Numbered from the stretch's first letter, positions 40,833 through 57,777 are shown. The stretch is DNA of 64,000 nt from Pseudoflavonifractor sp. MSJ-37 (GCF_018917965.1 NZ_JAHLPP010000001.1:124001-188000); one strand, 5' to 3'. Notes: generated from the sequence alone by a model not told the origin. Numbers and translations: made by a program.

Positions 40833-42437
40833 ATGAAGAAGCTGCTCACATCGACGCTGGCCCTGTTGCTGGCGGGAAGTCTCACCGCCTGCGGCGAGAG
40901 CTCGGCGACTCCGGTCCAGACCGGCTCGGCGGGGAAGGACGACGCGGATCCCGTGGTGATCAACTACGGCATCTCCAGCCCCTGGGACTCCCTGATGCCC
41001 TATAACAGCCCCTCCGGCAGCAACTACGCCCGCATGGTGTACGACAAGATCTACGACCGGCTGGGCTATGTCCATGCCGACGGCACGGTCACGCCCCGGG
41101 CCGCGGATTCCTGGGAGAGCGCCGATGACGGCATGGCCGCCGTGTTCCATCTGAACGAGAAGGCCGCGTTCCACGACGGCACTCCCGTCACCGCCCAGAA
41201 CTGGGTGGATACCATCGCCCTGATGACGGACCCCGCCTGCCCCACGCTGGGCCGCTCCGCCTTCGCGGTGCTGGCGGGGACCGATGAGACCGGCGCCGCC
41301 GTGGAGGGCGAGGCTCTGGGCGCCGAGGTCCTGGATGACCACACGCTGAAGCTCACCTTCAAGGCCGTCACCACCCCGGAGGACTTCCTGCTGGACAAGA
41401 ACCGGGAGTTCTATGTCCTGCCCACCCATCTGATGGAGGGCACCGACCCCGCCGACATCATGGACATGGACCTCTGGACCGCGCCGGTCGGCTCCGGTCC
41501 CTGCAAGTTCGTCTCTGAGGTGTCCGGGAGCACACTGACGCTGTCGGCCAACGACGACTATCAGCTGGGAGCCCCCGGCTTCGACCAGCTCGTCATGACC
41601 GTCATGGAAAAATCCAGCCTCCTGACCGCTGTGATCGCCGGAGACCTGGACTACTACGCCATCGGGGGCAGCGTGTCCGCCGATACCGCATCCGCCGCCG
41701 CAGACGCGGGCCTGACCGTGGAAGAGGGCACGGTGCCCAACACCTTCTATGAGCTGATGCTCAACAACGAGTCCATCCCCGACACCAAGATCCGCCGGGC
41801 CATCGAGCTGGCGCTGGACAAGGAGCTCCTCAGCCAGCAGACCAGCGGGGACCGCGGCGCTGTGACCGGCACCTCTGTCTTGCCCACCTGCGCCAGCTAC
41901 GCCGGGGACTACAACGTGTCCTACGATCTTGAGGGGGCCAAGGCCCTGCTGACCGAGGCGGGCTATGACGGCCGGGAGTACAGCTTGGCCTGTTCCTCCA
42001 ACCGGGCGGGCCTGGCGGCCCTGATCCAGCAGGAGCTGGCCGAGGCCGGCATCTCCATCCGGATCGAGACGGTGGACTCCGCCGCCATGTTCGCCGGCAT
42101 GACGGACGGCACCTATGACATGGGCATCGCCAGTCATACGCCCTCCGCTCTGCCCCTGTGGTTCGTGGAGAGCCGGTTCACGGAGGACAACAACATCTTC
42201 CATGTCCAGGATCTGGCCCCCTATACGGAGCGGATGGAGGCCGTGAAGGCCGAGACCGATCCCGCGGCCCGGACCGAGGCCGTGGCGGCGCTGGAGGAGC
42301 TGATGGCTCAGGAGCGGCCCTTCATCCCCCTGTGGTTCGGCACCGGCCTCCACGTCCAGTCCCCCACAGTGAGCGGGATCGACTACACCTCCGCCAGCTT
42401 CTCCAATGAGAATGTCTGGGAGTGGTCCAAGCAGTGA
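40833..42437 (+). CDS. peptide/nickel-type ABC substrate-binding lipoprotein (SBP_bac_5)
   Basis: A 534-residue extracellular solute-binding protein of family 5 (DppA/OppA/NikA). The signal peptide ends at the lipobox LAGSLTAC (Cys20), followed by a short linker. The mature domain contains NYGISSPWDSLMPYNSPSG, the family-typical LNEKAAFHDGTPVTAQNWVD and a C-terminal FIPLWFGTGLHVQSPTVSGI. It probably delivers a peptide or similar ligand to the two permeases downstream. It is separated from them by a hairpin and a possible separate promoter. Confidence 0.92.
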   Translation: MKKLLTSTLALLLAGSLTACGESSATPVQTGSAGKDDADPVVINYGISSPWDSLMPYNSPSGSNYARMVYDKIYDRLGYVHADGTVTPRAADSWESADDGMAAVFHLNEKAAFHDGTPVTAQNWVDTIALMTDPACPTLGRSAFAVLAGTDETGAAVEGEALGAEVLDDHTLKLTFKAVTTPEDFLLDKNREFYVLPTHLMEGTDPADIMDMDLWTAPVGSGPCKFVSEVSGSTLTLSANDDYQLGAPGFDQLVMTVMEKSSLLTAVIAGDLDYYAIGGSVSADTASAAADAGLTVEEGTVPNTFYELMLNNESIPDTKIRRAIELALDKELLSQQTSGDRGAVTGTSVLPTCASYAGDYNVSYDLEGAKALLTEAGYDGREYSLACSSNRAGLAALIQQELAEAGISIRIETVDSAAMFAGMTDGTYDMGIASHTPSALPLWFVESRFTEDNNIFHVQDLAPYTERMEAVKAETDPAARTEAVAALEELMAQERPFIPLWFGTGLHVQSPTVSGIDYTSASFSNENVWEWSKQ

Positions 42438-42449
42438 TGATCTGAGCGC

Positions 42450-42489
42450 CTCCGGCTGTTCCGCCCCGCAGAGGGCGGGACAGCCAGAG
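42450..42489 (+). terminator. terminator-like hairpin after the binding-protein gene
   Basis: A 17-base inverted repeat (42450-42466 with 42473-42489) with one mismatch and one wobble, and no T-run; probably partial termination so that binding protein exceeds permease. Confidence 0.55.
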
Positions 42490-42533
42490 GATGGCCCCGT
42501 TGGGAAAACGAAGCGCGGAAGCGTGTGAAAACT

Positions 42534-42563
42534 CTGACGTTCGGTATTTGCACCGTTTAGAAT
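42534..42563 (+). promoter_or_regulatory. candidate promoter of the permease pair
   Basis: CTGACG (42534-42539), 18-base spacer, TAGAAT (42558-42563). Weaker than the other promoters in the window. Confidence 0.45.
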
Positions 42564-42637
42564 GAATACCTCCGTAGGATCAGTCAGGATCCATGCTCTC
42601 TGGGAGAGGAGAGCCGGAAGTGCAGGAGGGACCTATC

Positions 42638-43603
42638 ATGACACAGTATCTCCGCAAGCGGCTATTGACCGCGATCCCTGTTTTTTTCGGCATCACTCTG
42701 CTGGTGTTCCTGTTCCTGGATCTGGGACCGGGCACCATCGCCGACCTCATGGGCGACGGCGGCGCGTTCAGCAGTGCCGACCGGGCGGCCCTGGAGGCCC
42801 GGCTGGGCCTAGACCAGCCCTTTCTGGTCCGCTATATGCTCTGGCTCAAGGGGCTCTTCCGGGGGGACCTGGGGGACTCCTACCAGACCGGACTGCCGGT
42901 GGCGAGGACCATCGCCCAGCGGGTGGTCCCCTCCCTGATCCTCACCGGGACCGGGGTGGTGACGGCCATCCTGCTGGCCATCCCCCTGGGAGCGGCGGCA
43001 GCCTGGAAGCCCCGGTCTGTCTGGGACAAGCTGGCCTCCGGGTGCGCCATGGTGAGCTTCGGCATCCCCGGATTCCTGCTGTGCCTGACCGGAGTGTACA
43101 TCTTTTCCCTGAAGCTGGGGCTCCTGCCCTCGGCCCGGATGTATACGGCGGGCACCAGCGGAAGCCTGGGGGACCTGCTCCGGCATCTGGTCCTGCCCGC
43201 TTCGGTGGTGTGCATCAGCAGCATGGGCGAGCTGGTCAAGCAGACCCGGTCCGCCTGTCTGGAGACGCTTGGGGAGGACTATATCCGCACGGCCTGGGCC
43301 AAGGGGCTCCGGGCGCGGGTGGTCATGACCCGACATATGCTCCGGGGCGCCATGATCCCCATCGTGACCACCGTGCTCAGCCACATCCCCCATATCATCG
43401 GCGGATCGGTGGTGGTGGAACGGGTGTTCGGCTGGCCTGGCATGGGCAGCCTCATGTTCGCGGCGATCAACAGCCGGGACTTCAGCGTGGTCATGGGCGT
43501 CACCACGGTGATCGCCCTGACGGTGCTCTGCACCAACGTCCTGCTGGATCTGGTGTACGGACTGGTGGACCCCCGGGTCCGCCATGGGAGGTACGGCGTA
43601 TGA
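42638..43603 (+). CDS. ABC transporter permease, DppB type
   Basis: A 321-residue BPD_transp_1 permease. It starts MTQYLRKRLLTAIPVFFGITLLVFLF, the typical first helix, with LGLDQPFLVRYMLWLKGLFRGDLG and the EAA-type coupling loop RTAWAKGLRARVVMTRHMLRGAMIPI, then IIGGSVVVERVFGWPGMGSL. GGAGGG sits 7 bases before the ATG at 42638. Its stop overlaps the next permease start as ATGA. It would pair with that permease; the cognate ATPases are not encoded in this window. Confidence 0.93.
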   Translation: MTQYLRKRLLTAIPVFFGITLLVFLFLDLGPGTIADLMGDGGAFSSADRAALEARLGLDQPFLVRYMLWLKGLFRGDLGDSYQTGLPVARTIAQRVVPSLILTGTGVVTAILLAIPLGAAAAWKPRSVWDKLASGCAMVSFGIPGFLLCLTGVYIFSLKLGLLPSARMYTAGTSGSLGDLLRHLVLPASVVCISSMGELVKQTRSACLETLGEDYIRTAWAKGLRARVVMTRHMLRGAMIPIVTTVLSHIPHIIGGSVVVERVFGWPGMGSLMFAAINSRDFSVVMGVTTVIALTVLCTNVLLDLVYGLVDPRVRHGRYGV

Positions 43604-44589
43604 GGCGGGGCGGTATGCGCGGCGTGTGGAGCCGCTTCCGCCGGGACAGGCGGGCCATGGCGGGCCTGATCGTCCTGACAGTCGAAGCGGTCTGTGTCCT
43701 GCTCCTGCCTATCCTGTTGGGGCTGGAGCCCGATGTGACGGACCGGGCGGCGGGCTTCTGGGCGGTCCCGTCAGCGGCCCACTGGCTGGGCACCGACGAC
43801 GTGGGCCGGGATCTGCTGGCCCGGCTGATCTGCGGCGGACGGATCTCCCTGCTGGTGGGGTTCGCCGCGGCAGGGATCAGCGTGGCCGTGGGCATCCCGC
43901 TGGGCCTGCTGGCAGGCTACTGCCGGGGACCGTGGGAGTTCATCATCATGCGCTGTGCCGATGTGGTCCAGAGCTTCCCCAGCATCGTGCTGGTGCTCTG
44001 CCTCGTGTCGGTGGTAGGGGCCTCCGTGTGGAACATCATCCTGGTGATCGGATTCATGGGCTGGACCTCCATCGCCCGGCTGGTCTACGGCAACACCCTC
44101 TCCATCCGGGAGAAGGAGTATATCACGGCGGTCCAGGCTCTGGGCGGGAGCACAGCCACTATCCTGCGGCGGAACGTGCTGCCCAACGCGGTGGCCCCGG
44201 TGTGGGCCTCTCTGGCCCTGCGGGTGGGCCGGGCGATCCTGTCCGAGTCCAGCCTGAGCTTTTTGGGCGTGGGCATCCGGACGCCGCAGGCCTCCTGGGG
44301 CAACATGATCCAGTATGCCACCGACCCGGTGGTGTTCTCCACCCGGCCATGGGTGTGGGTGCCGCCCAGCCTGTGCATCGTGGTGACAGTGTTCTGCCTC
44401 CAGTTCATCGGGGACGGCCTCCGGGACGCCATGGATCCCAAGTGGACCAGTCCGGCCGGGATGCCGGAGGCCCCGACAGCCTGTCGTGAGACGCCGGTGG
44501 AGCTGGCCCGGGAGATGGAACGGCTCTCGGAGCCGGAGCAGGTCTACGCGGTGCGTGCGGACTGCGCACGGACCCGGCCCCTCTGCTGA
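43600..44589 (+). CDS. ABC transporter permease, DppC type
   Basis: A 329-residue BPD_transp_1 permease with the DppC N-terminal pattern (WSRFRRDRRAMAGLIVL), the extracytoplasmic HWLGTDDVGRDLLARLICGGRISL segment, and the coupling loop TAVQALGGSTATILRRNVLPN. The C-terminus is extended by about 50 polar residues after the usual DGLRDAMDPK, with no recognised domain. GGGAGG lies 8 bases before the ATG, which overlaps the DppB-type stop. A long open frame starting further upstream is only the shadow of the first permease gene. No DppD/DppF ATPase genes follow; a terminator does. Confidence 0.92.
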   Translation: MRRGGMRGVWSRFRRDRRAMAGLIVLTVEAVCVLLLPILLGLEPDVTDRAAGFWAVPSAAHWLGTDDVGRDLLARLICGGRISLLVGFAAAGISVAVGIPLGLLAGYCRGPWEFIIMRCADVVQSFPSIVLVLCLVSVVGASVWNIILVIGFMGWTSIARLVYGNTLSIREKEYITAVQALGGSTATILRRNVLPNAVAPVWASLALRVGRAILSESSLSFLGVGIRTPQASWGNMIQYATDPVVFSTRPWVWVPPSLCIVVTVFCLQFIGDGLRDAMDPKWTSPAGMPEAPTACRETPVELAREMERLSEPEQVYAVRADCARTRPLC

Positions 44590-44612
44590 TCCGAAAATCG
44601 GACGAGACGCGA

Positions 44613-44651
44613 AAACGGCGCGGACATCCAAAAGCGATGTCCGCGCCGTTT
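44613..44651. terminator. bidirectional terminator between convergent genes
   Basis: A perfect 16-base-pair stem (44613-44628 with 44636-44651) between the DppC-type permease and the minus-strand membrane protein gene, flanked by A- and T-runs. Confidence 0.85.
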
Positions 44652-44653
44652 CG

Positions 44654-46012
44654 TCATTCCTCGCCCCGACGGGCGGGGGAGGCACGCAGGGTCCAGAGCG
44701 CCAGGATCAGAGCGGTCAGCATACAAAGGGCCTCCAGCCCCATGGTCCAGTACCGGCCGAAAAGCTGGACGGGGAGGGTATATCTCAGGCGGAGATAGAC
44801 GCAGTAGGAACTGAGGGAGGCGGCCTGACAGAGGACGGCGATGGGGATCTGACGCCGGTCCAGGACGGCCCAGACCAGCGTCACCACGTCGGCCAGGAAG
44901 AAGTAGCGCTCATGCATATAGGGGAGCAGGAAGGGGATCCCGAGGGCCAGCACCGCCGCCGGGGCCAGGAGATCTCCACAGGAGAGGCCATCCCGGTGGA
45001 AAAACGTCCAGCCCATCATGCCCAGACACAGGAGGAAGGCCAGGGCGATGCCGACGGCAGACAGTCCGCTCCAGGGCTGGGCGCCGTAGGGGAGGAGGGA
45101 GAACACGCTGGGGGCGTTGAACGTGAGCGCGGTCTGATACTCTCCGGCCTGGGTCAGATAGACGCCCAGGATGTCCCGGAGCGGCTTGCCCAACAGGAGC
45201 GCCGGAAGGATCGTGGCCAGATAGGTCAGGGGGAACACGGTCACGAGCTGAGAGAGTTTCACCCGCCGGGCCAGCCACAGTACGCCCCAGAAGGGGATCA
45301 GGAACACGGTCTGGAGCTTGAAGGAGAAGGCGATGGCCAGCAGGGCGATGGAGCCCTTGGGCCGCCCGGACAGGGCGGAGGCCATGGCGTGGAGGACGAG
45401 CGCTCCATAAAGGGCGTCGCACTGCCCCCAGTAGGAGCCGTTCAGCACCACTGTGGGCAGGAGGAGCAGGAGCAGGAAGACGGCCAGCGGTCCGGTCCCG
45501 GCGCCCGGTCCCTGGATGGCCCGGACCAGACGGAGCCCGCCCCAGGCCAGCACGAGGTCGAAGAGGATGGAGAAGAGCTTGATGGCATAGAGGTCCGGGA
45601 AGGGGAGATAGGAGACCGCGGCCATGAAGTAGAGATAGGGGACGTTATAGTCTCCCACCGGCTGGGCGATGGCGCGGAACCCGCCGTTGGCCCGGAAGAA
45701 GGCCGCCCACTGGGACAGGAAGTCCTGATAGTCATAGGTCACATGGTCCAGGCACAGGGCACGGAGGAACAGGGCCAGGCCCACCGGCAGGAGGGCGTAC
45801 AGGAGCGCCCTGGGCGAATGGACGGTCCGGCGGAGGATCCGGAGGGCGGCGGCCGCCAGCAGGAGCAGGCAGAGCCCCACGGCGACCCCGGCGGCGGGAC
45901 CGCCCAGCGCCAGGCGGCCGCACCGGACCAGCGCCAGGAGCAGGAGCGCCGCGCCGCCTCCGCCGGCGAGCAGGGCAGAGGAGGGGCGGGCAGGAGAGGG
46001 ATGGCGGAACAT
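44654..46012 (-). CDS. polytopic membrane protein, mannosyltransferase/GT-C-like
   Basis: A 452-residue membrane protein with about ten to eleven hydrophobic segments. The first luminal loop carries an acidic run VTYDYQDFLSQWAAFFRANGGF, the type of D-rich loop found in polyprenyl-phosphate-dependent glycosyltransferases (GT-C fold, Gpi18/GT39-like), and later PYGAQPW and LPYMHERYFFLADV, resembling the HERY motif seen in that group. It would use a lipid-linked sugar to modify a cell-surface polymer. The ATG at 46012 has GCGAGG 8 bases upstream; in-frame codons further upstream lie in the rpoB promoter region and are rejected. Family placement is moderate, the acceptor unknown. Confidence 0.7.
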   Translation of the reverse strand: MFRHPSPARPSSALLAGGGGAALLLLALVRCGRLALGGPAAGVAVGLCLLLLAAAALRILRRTVHSPRALLYALLPVGLALFLRALCLDHVTYDYQDFLSQWAAFFRANGGFRAIAQPVGDYNVPYLYFMAAVSYLPFPDLYAIKLFSILFDLVLAWGGLRLVRAIQGPGAGTGPLAVFLLLLLLPTVVLNGSYWGQCDALYGALVLHAMASALSGRPKGSIALLAIAFSFKLQTVFLIPFWGVLWLARRVKLSQLVTVFPLTYLATILPALLLGKPLRDILGVYLTQAGEYQTALTFNAPSVFSLLPYGAQPWSGLSAVGIALAFLLCLGMMGWTFFHRDGLSCGDLLAPAAVLALGIPFLLPYMHERYFFLADVVTLVWAVLDRRQIPIAVLCQAASLSSYCVYLRLRYTLPVQLFGRYWTMGLEALCMLTALILALWTLRASPARRGEE

Positions 46013-46044
46013 GGCGGATGCCTCGCTTTCGATGGACGGATAAC

Positions 46045-46072
46045 AAAAAAAGCCCGGGAACTCCAGGCTTTT
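46045..46072 (-). terminator. terminator-like hairpin upstream of the membrane protein gene
   Basis: On the minus strand AAAAGCC pairs with GGCTTTT and runs into seven Ts, 30 bases before the ATG. It would act as an attenuator for the gene or block antisense transcripts from rpoB. Confidence 0.6.
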
Positions 46073-46088
46073 CCTACGAAACTGACAT

Positions 46089-46118
46089 TTGACTAAATGG
46101 GAACGATCATGGTATAAT
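46089..46118 (+). promoter_or_regulatory. sigma-A promoter of rpoBC
   Basis: TTGACT (46089-46094), 18-base spacer, TATAAT (46113-46118); start near 46125. Confidence 0.8.
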
Positions 46119-46417
46119 AGGACGCTATTACGATTGGGTACCTGATCTCGATACGATCCCACGCTATCCATATCATAGCAGGTCCTGTCCGCTTCCGCAA
46201 GAGCGGAACGAAACGATTTGCCAACAGCGCCGGGCGTGTCATTCACGGAACGGGGCGGGGCTCTTGTGGAAGATGACAGGATCGAGACCGGATATGTGGA
46301 CATCCGCGCCGCAAAAGAGGACCGGACCGCCGCGAGGCGGCCCTGACAGGTACGAAAAGTTTGGACGGCTGTCCGAACGACCGCCAGAGGCTATAGGGAA
46401 AGGAATGGTCATTCAGA

Positions 46418-50128
<3,711 letters not shown>

Positions 50129-50153
50129 GATAGAGGGAGGAACGATCTAATCT

Positions 50154-53978
<3,825 letters not shown>

Positions 53979-54000
53979 TCCGGCGCTGGATAAAGTCCCA

Positions 54001-54036
54001 AGCGGCCCCCAGGAGCGATCCTGGGGGCCGCTTTTC
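54001..54036 (+). terminator. intrinsic terminator of rpoBC
   Basis: A perfect 15-base-pair stem (54001-54015 with 54020-54034) with GCGA loop, then TTT. Confidence 0.9.
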
Positions 54037-54090
54037 ACGTCTTTGTGCGAAAAATGGGGAAAAGCCGGTGAAAAAAGAGCAGTTTTTTTC

Positions 54091-54119
54091 TTGACGGACC
54101 GGAAGTACTATGGTATAAT
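54091..54119 (+). promoter_or_regulatory. sigma-A promoter of the L7Ae-rpsL-rpsG-fusA operon
   Basis: TTGACG (54091-54096), 17-base spacer, TATAAT (54114-54119). Confidence 0.85.
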
Positions 54120-54208
54120 CCCAAATTGCGCAGGTATGCCTGCCATCTATGGAAAGAGTCCCAAAAACGACTCTTTCCCGAACGTTCGACCAGAAGGAGG
54201 GGGACGCG

Positions 54209-54451
54209 ATGCTGACAGAGCTGAAGACTGGTTCCAAGGTCGTGGGCGTGAAGCAGACCAAGCGTGCCCTCGGAGACGGGAAGGCCGCACGGGTCTTCCT
54301 GGCGGAGGACGCTGATCCCCGCGTGGTCGAGCCGGTGGAGGCCATGTGCGCTGAGCGCGGTATCCCCGTGGTCCGGGTGCCCCATATGAAAGAGCTGGGG
54401 AACGCCTGCGGCATCGCGGTGGGCTCCGCTGTGGCCGCGCTCCTGGTTTGA
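54209..54451 (+). CDS. L7Ae-family ribosomal-like protein (YbxF/RplGB type)
   Basis: An 80-residue L7Ae/L30e/S12e-fold protein that binds kink-turn RNA. It shows TGSKVVGVKQTKRALGDGKAARVFLAEDADPRV and the C-terminal GIPVVRVPHMKELGNACGIAVGSAVAALL motif of this family. It lies directly before rpsL, its usual position in Firmicutes. AGGAGGG sits 7 bases before the ATG at 54209; an in-frame ATG 60 bases earlier lies in the leader without a good site. It is first in the operon behind the 54091-54119 promoter. Confidence 0.92.
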   Translation: MLTELKTGSKVVGVKQTKRALGDGKAARVFLAEDADPRVVEPVEAMCAERGIPVVRVPHMKELGNACGIAVGSAVAALLV

Positions 54452-54525
54452 TTTTAACGGGGTGATCTTCGGACCATCCGGTTAAAATGATAGAATATGA
54501 TCGATCAGAAAGGAGGAAACTACTC

Positions 54526-54960
54526 ATGCCTACTTTTAATCAGCTCGTGCGCAAGGGACGCAAGGCTGCGACCTACAAGTCCAACTCTCCCGCCATGCAG
54601 TACAGCCTGAACACCCTGAAGAACCGTGAGACCGACCTGCCCTCTCCCCAGAAGCGAGGTGTCTGCACCGCGGTGCGTACGGCGACCCCCAAGAAGCCTA
54701 ACTCCGCTCTGCGTAAGATCGCCCGTGTGCGTCTGACCAACGGTTACGAGGTCACCGCTTATATCCCCGGTGTCGGTCACAACCTGCAGGAGCACTCTGT
54801 GGTCATGATCCGCGGCGGCCGTGTCAAGGACCTGCCCGGCGTTCGTTACCACATCATCCGCGGCACTCTGGATACCCAGGGCGTCAACGGCCGGATGCAG
54901 AGCCGTTCCAAGTACGGTGCGAAGCGGCCCAAGGCTGGCAAGGGCGGCGCGAAGAAGTAA
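54526..54960 (+). CDS. rpsL: 30S ribosomal protein S12
   Basis: Decoding-centre protein of 144 residues. [11 protein letters not shown] and [14 protein letters not shown] are intact, with the wild-type lysines at the streptomycin-resistance positions. The C-terminal [12 protein letters not shown] tail is basic and longer than in some relatives. AAAGGAGG precedes the ATG at 54526; a frame opening 39 bases earlier is not used. Followed by an unusually long, structured gap before rpsG. Confidence 0.97.
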   Translation: MPTFNQLVRKGRKAATYKSNSPAMQYSLNTLKNRETDLPSPQKRGVCTAVRTATPKKPNSALRKIARVRLTNGYEVTAYIPGVGHNLQEHSVVMIRGGRVKDLPGVRYHIIRGTLDTQGVNGRMQSRSKYGAKRPKAGKGGAKK

Positions 54961-55162
54961 CTTCGTCCCCCAAACTCACGCGGCATAGCCGCACACTGAA
55001 CTGCATTGTGCGCTGAGCGCAAGGCAAACCGCCTTGCCGAGCGTTTACCATATAGGGTAGACCTCGGAGAGGCACTGGACAAGCAGGCACTTGTCTTGAA
55101 CACGGGCCGCAGATCTGCGGTTCGAGTACCTATGAAATCATACTATGAAGGAGGGAAGCAAA
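54961..55162 (+). other. structured rpsL-rpsG intercistronic region
   Basis: About 200 bases without a gene. Local stems are GCGGC-ATA-GCCGC (54980-54992), AAGGC-AAACC-GCCTT (55021-55035), CCTC-GGA-GAGG (55062-55072), GACAAG-CAGGCA-CTTGTC (55078-55095) and the perfect palindrome CCGCAGATCTGCGG (55107-55120). It could be a ribosomal-protein autoregulation target; see findings. Confidence 0.6.
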
Positions 55163-55633
55163 GTGCCCAGAAGAGGTAACGTACCCAAGCGGGAGGTTCT
55201 GCCCGATCCGCTTTATAACTCCGTCCTGGTGACTAAGCTGGTCAACAGCATCATGCTGGACGGCAAGAAGGGCGTGGCCCAGAAGGTGGTCTACAGCGCG
55301 TTCGATATCATCAAGGAGAAGACCGAGAAGGATCCCCTGGAGGTCTTCACCACCGCTCTGGAGAACATCATGCCGTCCCTGGAGGTCAAGGCCCGCCGCG
55401 TCGGCGGCGCCACCTACCAGGTGCCTATCGAGGTCCGGCCTGAGCGCCGTCAGACCCTGGGTCTGCGCTGGCTGACCAACTACTCCCGCGCCCGCAGCGA
55501 GAAGACCATGAAGGAGCGTCTCGCCGGCGAGATCATGGACGCCGCCAACAACACCGGCTCCGCGGTCAAGAAGCGCGAGGACACCCATAAGATGGCCGAG
55601 TCCAATAAGGCCTTCGCCCACTACCGTTGGTAA
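55163..55633 (+). CDS. rpsG: 30S ribosomal protein S7
   Basis: Primary 16S rRNA 3'-domain binding protein, 156 residues, the standard length. It starts [19 protein letters not shown] and contains [18 protein letters not shown] and the C-terminal [10 protein letters not shown]-like end. The start is GTG at 55163, preceded by AAGGAGGG, not the in-frame ATG at 55145, which lies before that site and would add six atypical residues. Confidence 0.97.
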   Translation: MPRRGNVPKREVLPDPLYNSVLVTKLVNSIMLDGKKGVAQKVVYSAFDIIKEKTEKDPLEVFTTALENIMPSLEVKARRVGGATYQVPIEVRPERRQTLGLRWLTNYSRARSEKTMKERLAGEIMDAANNTGSAVKKREDTHKMAESNKAFAHYRW

Positions 55634-55648
55634 GGGGGAGGAGAGACT

Positions 55649-57757
55649 ATGCCTAGAAAAGTCGCTCTGGAGAACACCCGCAACATCGGCATCATGGCTC
55701 ACATCGATGCCGGCAAGACCACTACCACCGAGCGTATCCTGTACTACACCGGCGTCAACTACAAGATCGGTGAGACCCATGATGGTACCGCCACCATGGA
55801 CTGGATGGCTCAGGAGCAGGAGCGCGGCATCACCATCACTTCCGCCGCCACCACCTGCTATTGGAAGGGTACCAAGAACCAGTTCCCCCAGACCCGTCTG
55901 AACATCATCGACACCCCGGGCCACGTGGACTTCACCGTCGAGGTGGAGCGCTCTCTGCGCGTGCTGGACGGTTCCGTGACCGTCCTCTGCGCCAAGGGCG
56001 GCGTCGAGCCCCAGTCCGAGACCGTGTGGCGCCAGGCCGATAACTACAAGGTCCCCCGCATGATCTACGTCAACAAGATGGACATCATGGGTGCCGACTT
56101 CTACAACGTGCTGCACATGATCCACGACCGTCTGAAGTGCAACGCCGTCCCCATCCAGCTCCCCATCGGCAGCGAGGAGAGCTTCAAGGGCATCATCGAC
56201 CTGGTGGAGATGGACGCTGACATCTACTATGACGATCTGGGCAAGGATATGCGCGTGGAGGAGATCCCCGCCGACATGATGGAGCTGGCCCAGGAGTACC
56301 GGACCAAGCTGATCGACGCCTGCGCCGATCTGAACGATGAGATCATGGAGCTGGCCCTCGAAGAGCAGCCCATCCCCCAGGATCTGATCCGCAAGACCAT
56401 CCGTCAGGCCACCATCGACAACCACATGGTCCCCGTCACCTGCGGCACCTCTTACAAGAACAAGGGCGTGCAGAAGTTGCTGGACGCCATCGTGGATTAT
56501 ATGCCCTCTCCCGTGGACATCCCCGCCATCGACGGTGTGGACCCCGATACCGGCGAGGAGGACGAGCGTCATGCCGACGACAACGCCCCCTTCTCCGGCC
56601 TGGCCTTCAAGATCGCCACGGACCCGTTCGTGGGCCGTCTGTCCTTCGTGCGCGTCTACTCCGGCATCCTGAACACCGGCACCAGCGTGCTCAACTCCAC
56701 CAAGCATCAGAAGGAGCGCATCGGCCGTATCCTCCAGATGCACGCGAACCATCGCGAGGACATCGAGTGCTGCTACGCCGGCGATATCTGCGCCGTCATC
56801 GGCCTGAAGAACACCACCACCGGTGATACCCTGTGTGATGAGAAGGCTCCCATCATCCTGGAGTCCATGGAGTTCCCCGAGCCCGTCATCCGCGTCGCCA
56901 TCGAGCCCAAGACCAAGGCTGGTCAGGAGAAGATGGGCATCGCGCTGATGAAGCTGGCCGAGGAGGACCCCACCTTCAAGACCTACACCGACGAGGAGAC
57001 CGGTCAGACCATCATCGCCGGCATGGGCGAGCTCCATCTGGAGATCATCGTGGACCGTCTGCTCCGCGAGTACAAGGTCGAGGCCAACGTGGGCGCACCT
57101 CAGGTCGCCTACAAGGAGACCGTCAAGAAGACCGTCGAGCAGGACACCAAGTATGCCCGTCAGTCCGGCGGTAAGGGCCAGTACGGCCACGTCCGCATCA
57201 CGCTGGAGCCCAACGAGCCCGGCAAGGGTTATGAGTTCCTCAACGAGATCACCGGCGGCGTCATCCCCAAGGAGTATATCCCCGCGGTCGACGCCGGTAT
57301 CCAGGGCGCCATGCAGGCCGGTATCCTGGCCGGCTACCCCGTCGTGGACGTGAAGGTCCATCTGACCTTCGGCTCCTACCACGAGGTCGACTCCTCCGAG
57401 ATGGCGTTCAAGATCGCCGGCTCCATGGCCTTCAAGGAGGCCATGCGCAAGGCCAACCCCGTCCTGCTGGAGCCCGTCATGAAGGTCTCCGTCATCGTTC
57501 CTGATGAGTACCTGGGCAACGTCATCGGCGACCTGAACGGCCGCCGCGGCATGATCCAGGGCCAGGAGAGCCGTCCCGGCGCCACTCAGATCGACGCTCT
57601 GGTGCCTCTGGCCAACATGTTTGGCTACGCCACCGACCTGCGGTCCAGCACTCAGGGCCGCGGCCAGTACTCCATGGAGCCCCACAGCTATGTGGAGATC
57701 CCCAAGAGCATCGCCGAGAAGATCATCGCTGAGCGTGGCCGCAAGGACGCCGACTAA
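55649..57757 (+). CDS. fusA: elongation factor G
   Basis: Translocation GTPase of 702 residues. G1 [12 protein letters not shown] (17-28), switch [15 protein letters not shown], then domains II-V with [14 protein letters not shown] and the C-terminal [24 protein letters not shown] precedes the ATG. It follows rpsG by 15 bases in the standard str order; tuf follows behind its own promoter. Confidence 0.98.
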   Translation: MPRKVALENTRNIGIMAHIDAGKTTTTERILYYTGVNYKIGETHDGTATMDWMAQEQERGITITSAATTCYWKGTKNQFPQTRLNIIDTPGHVDFTVEVERSLRVLDGSVTVLCAKGGVEPQSETVWRQADNYKVPRMIYVNKMDIMGADFYNVLHMIHDRLKCNAVPIQLPIGSEESFKGIIDLVEMDADIYYDDLGKDMRVEEIPADMMELAQEYRTKLIDACADLNDEIMELALEEQPIPQDLIRKTIRQATIDNHMVPVTCGTSYKNKGVQKLLDAIVDYMPSPVDIPAIDGVDPDTGEEDERHADDNAPFSGLAFKIATDPFVGRLSFVRVYSGILNTGTSVLNSTKHQKERIGRILQMHANHREDIECCYAGDICAVIGLKNTTTGDTLCDEKAPIILESMEFPEPVIRVAIEPKTKAGQEKMGIALMKLAEEDPTFKTYTDEETGQTIIAGMGELHLEIIVDRLLREYKVEANVGAPQVAYKETVKKTVEQDTKYARQSGGKGQYGHVRITLEPNEPGKGYEFLNEITGGVIPKEYIPAVDAGIQGAMQAGILAGYPVVDVKVHLTFGSYHEVDSSEMAFKIAGSMAFKEAMRKANPVLLEPVMKVSVIVPDEYLGNVIGDLNGRRGMIQGQESRPGATQIDALVPLANMFGYATDLRSSTQGRGQYSMEPHSYVEIPKSIAEKIIAERGRKDAD

Positions 57758-57777
57758 GCGAGAACTGAAAAATGAGG

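Larger units (their letters stand above)
46013..46417. other. divergent regulatory region between the membrane protein gene and rpoB
   Basis: About 405 bases without a gene. It holds a minus-strand terminator-like hairpin (46045-46072), the rpoB promoter (46089-46118) and an rpoB leader of about 290 bases with hairpins at 46188-46207 (TCCGCT/AGCGGA), 46327-46340 (CCGCC-GCGA-GGCGG) and 46359-46378 (GTTTGGAC/GTCCGAAC). The ribosome binding site is AAAGGA, about 13 bases before the ATG. Confidence 0.6.

Noticed and set aside
42562-44589. A 675-residue single protein covering both permeases
   Set aside because: Its first half is the out-of-frame shadow of the DppB-type gene; only the part from 43600 is the real DppC-type permease.
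55062-55130. A tRNA-like end (GGTTCGAGTACC) in the rpsL-rpsG spacer
   Set aside because: The T-stem does not pair, the candidate anticodon loop has six bases, and no seven-base acceptor stem can be formed.
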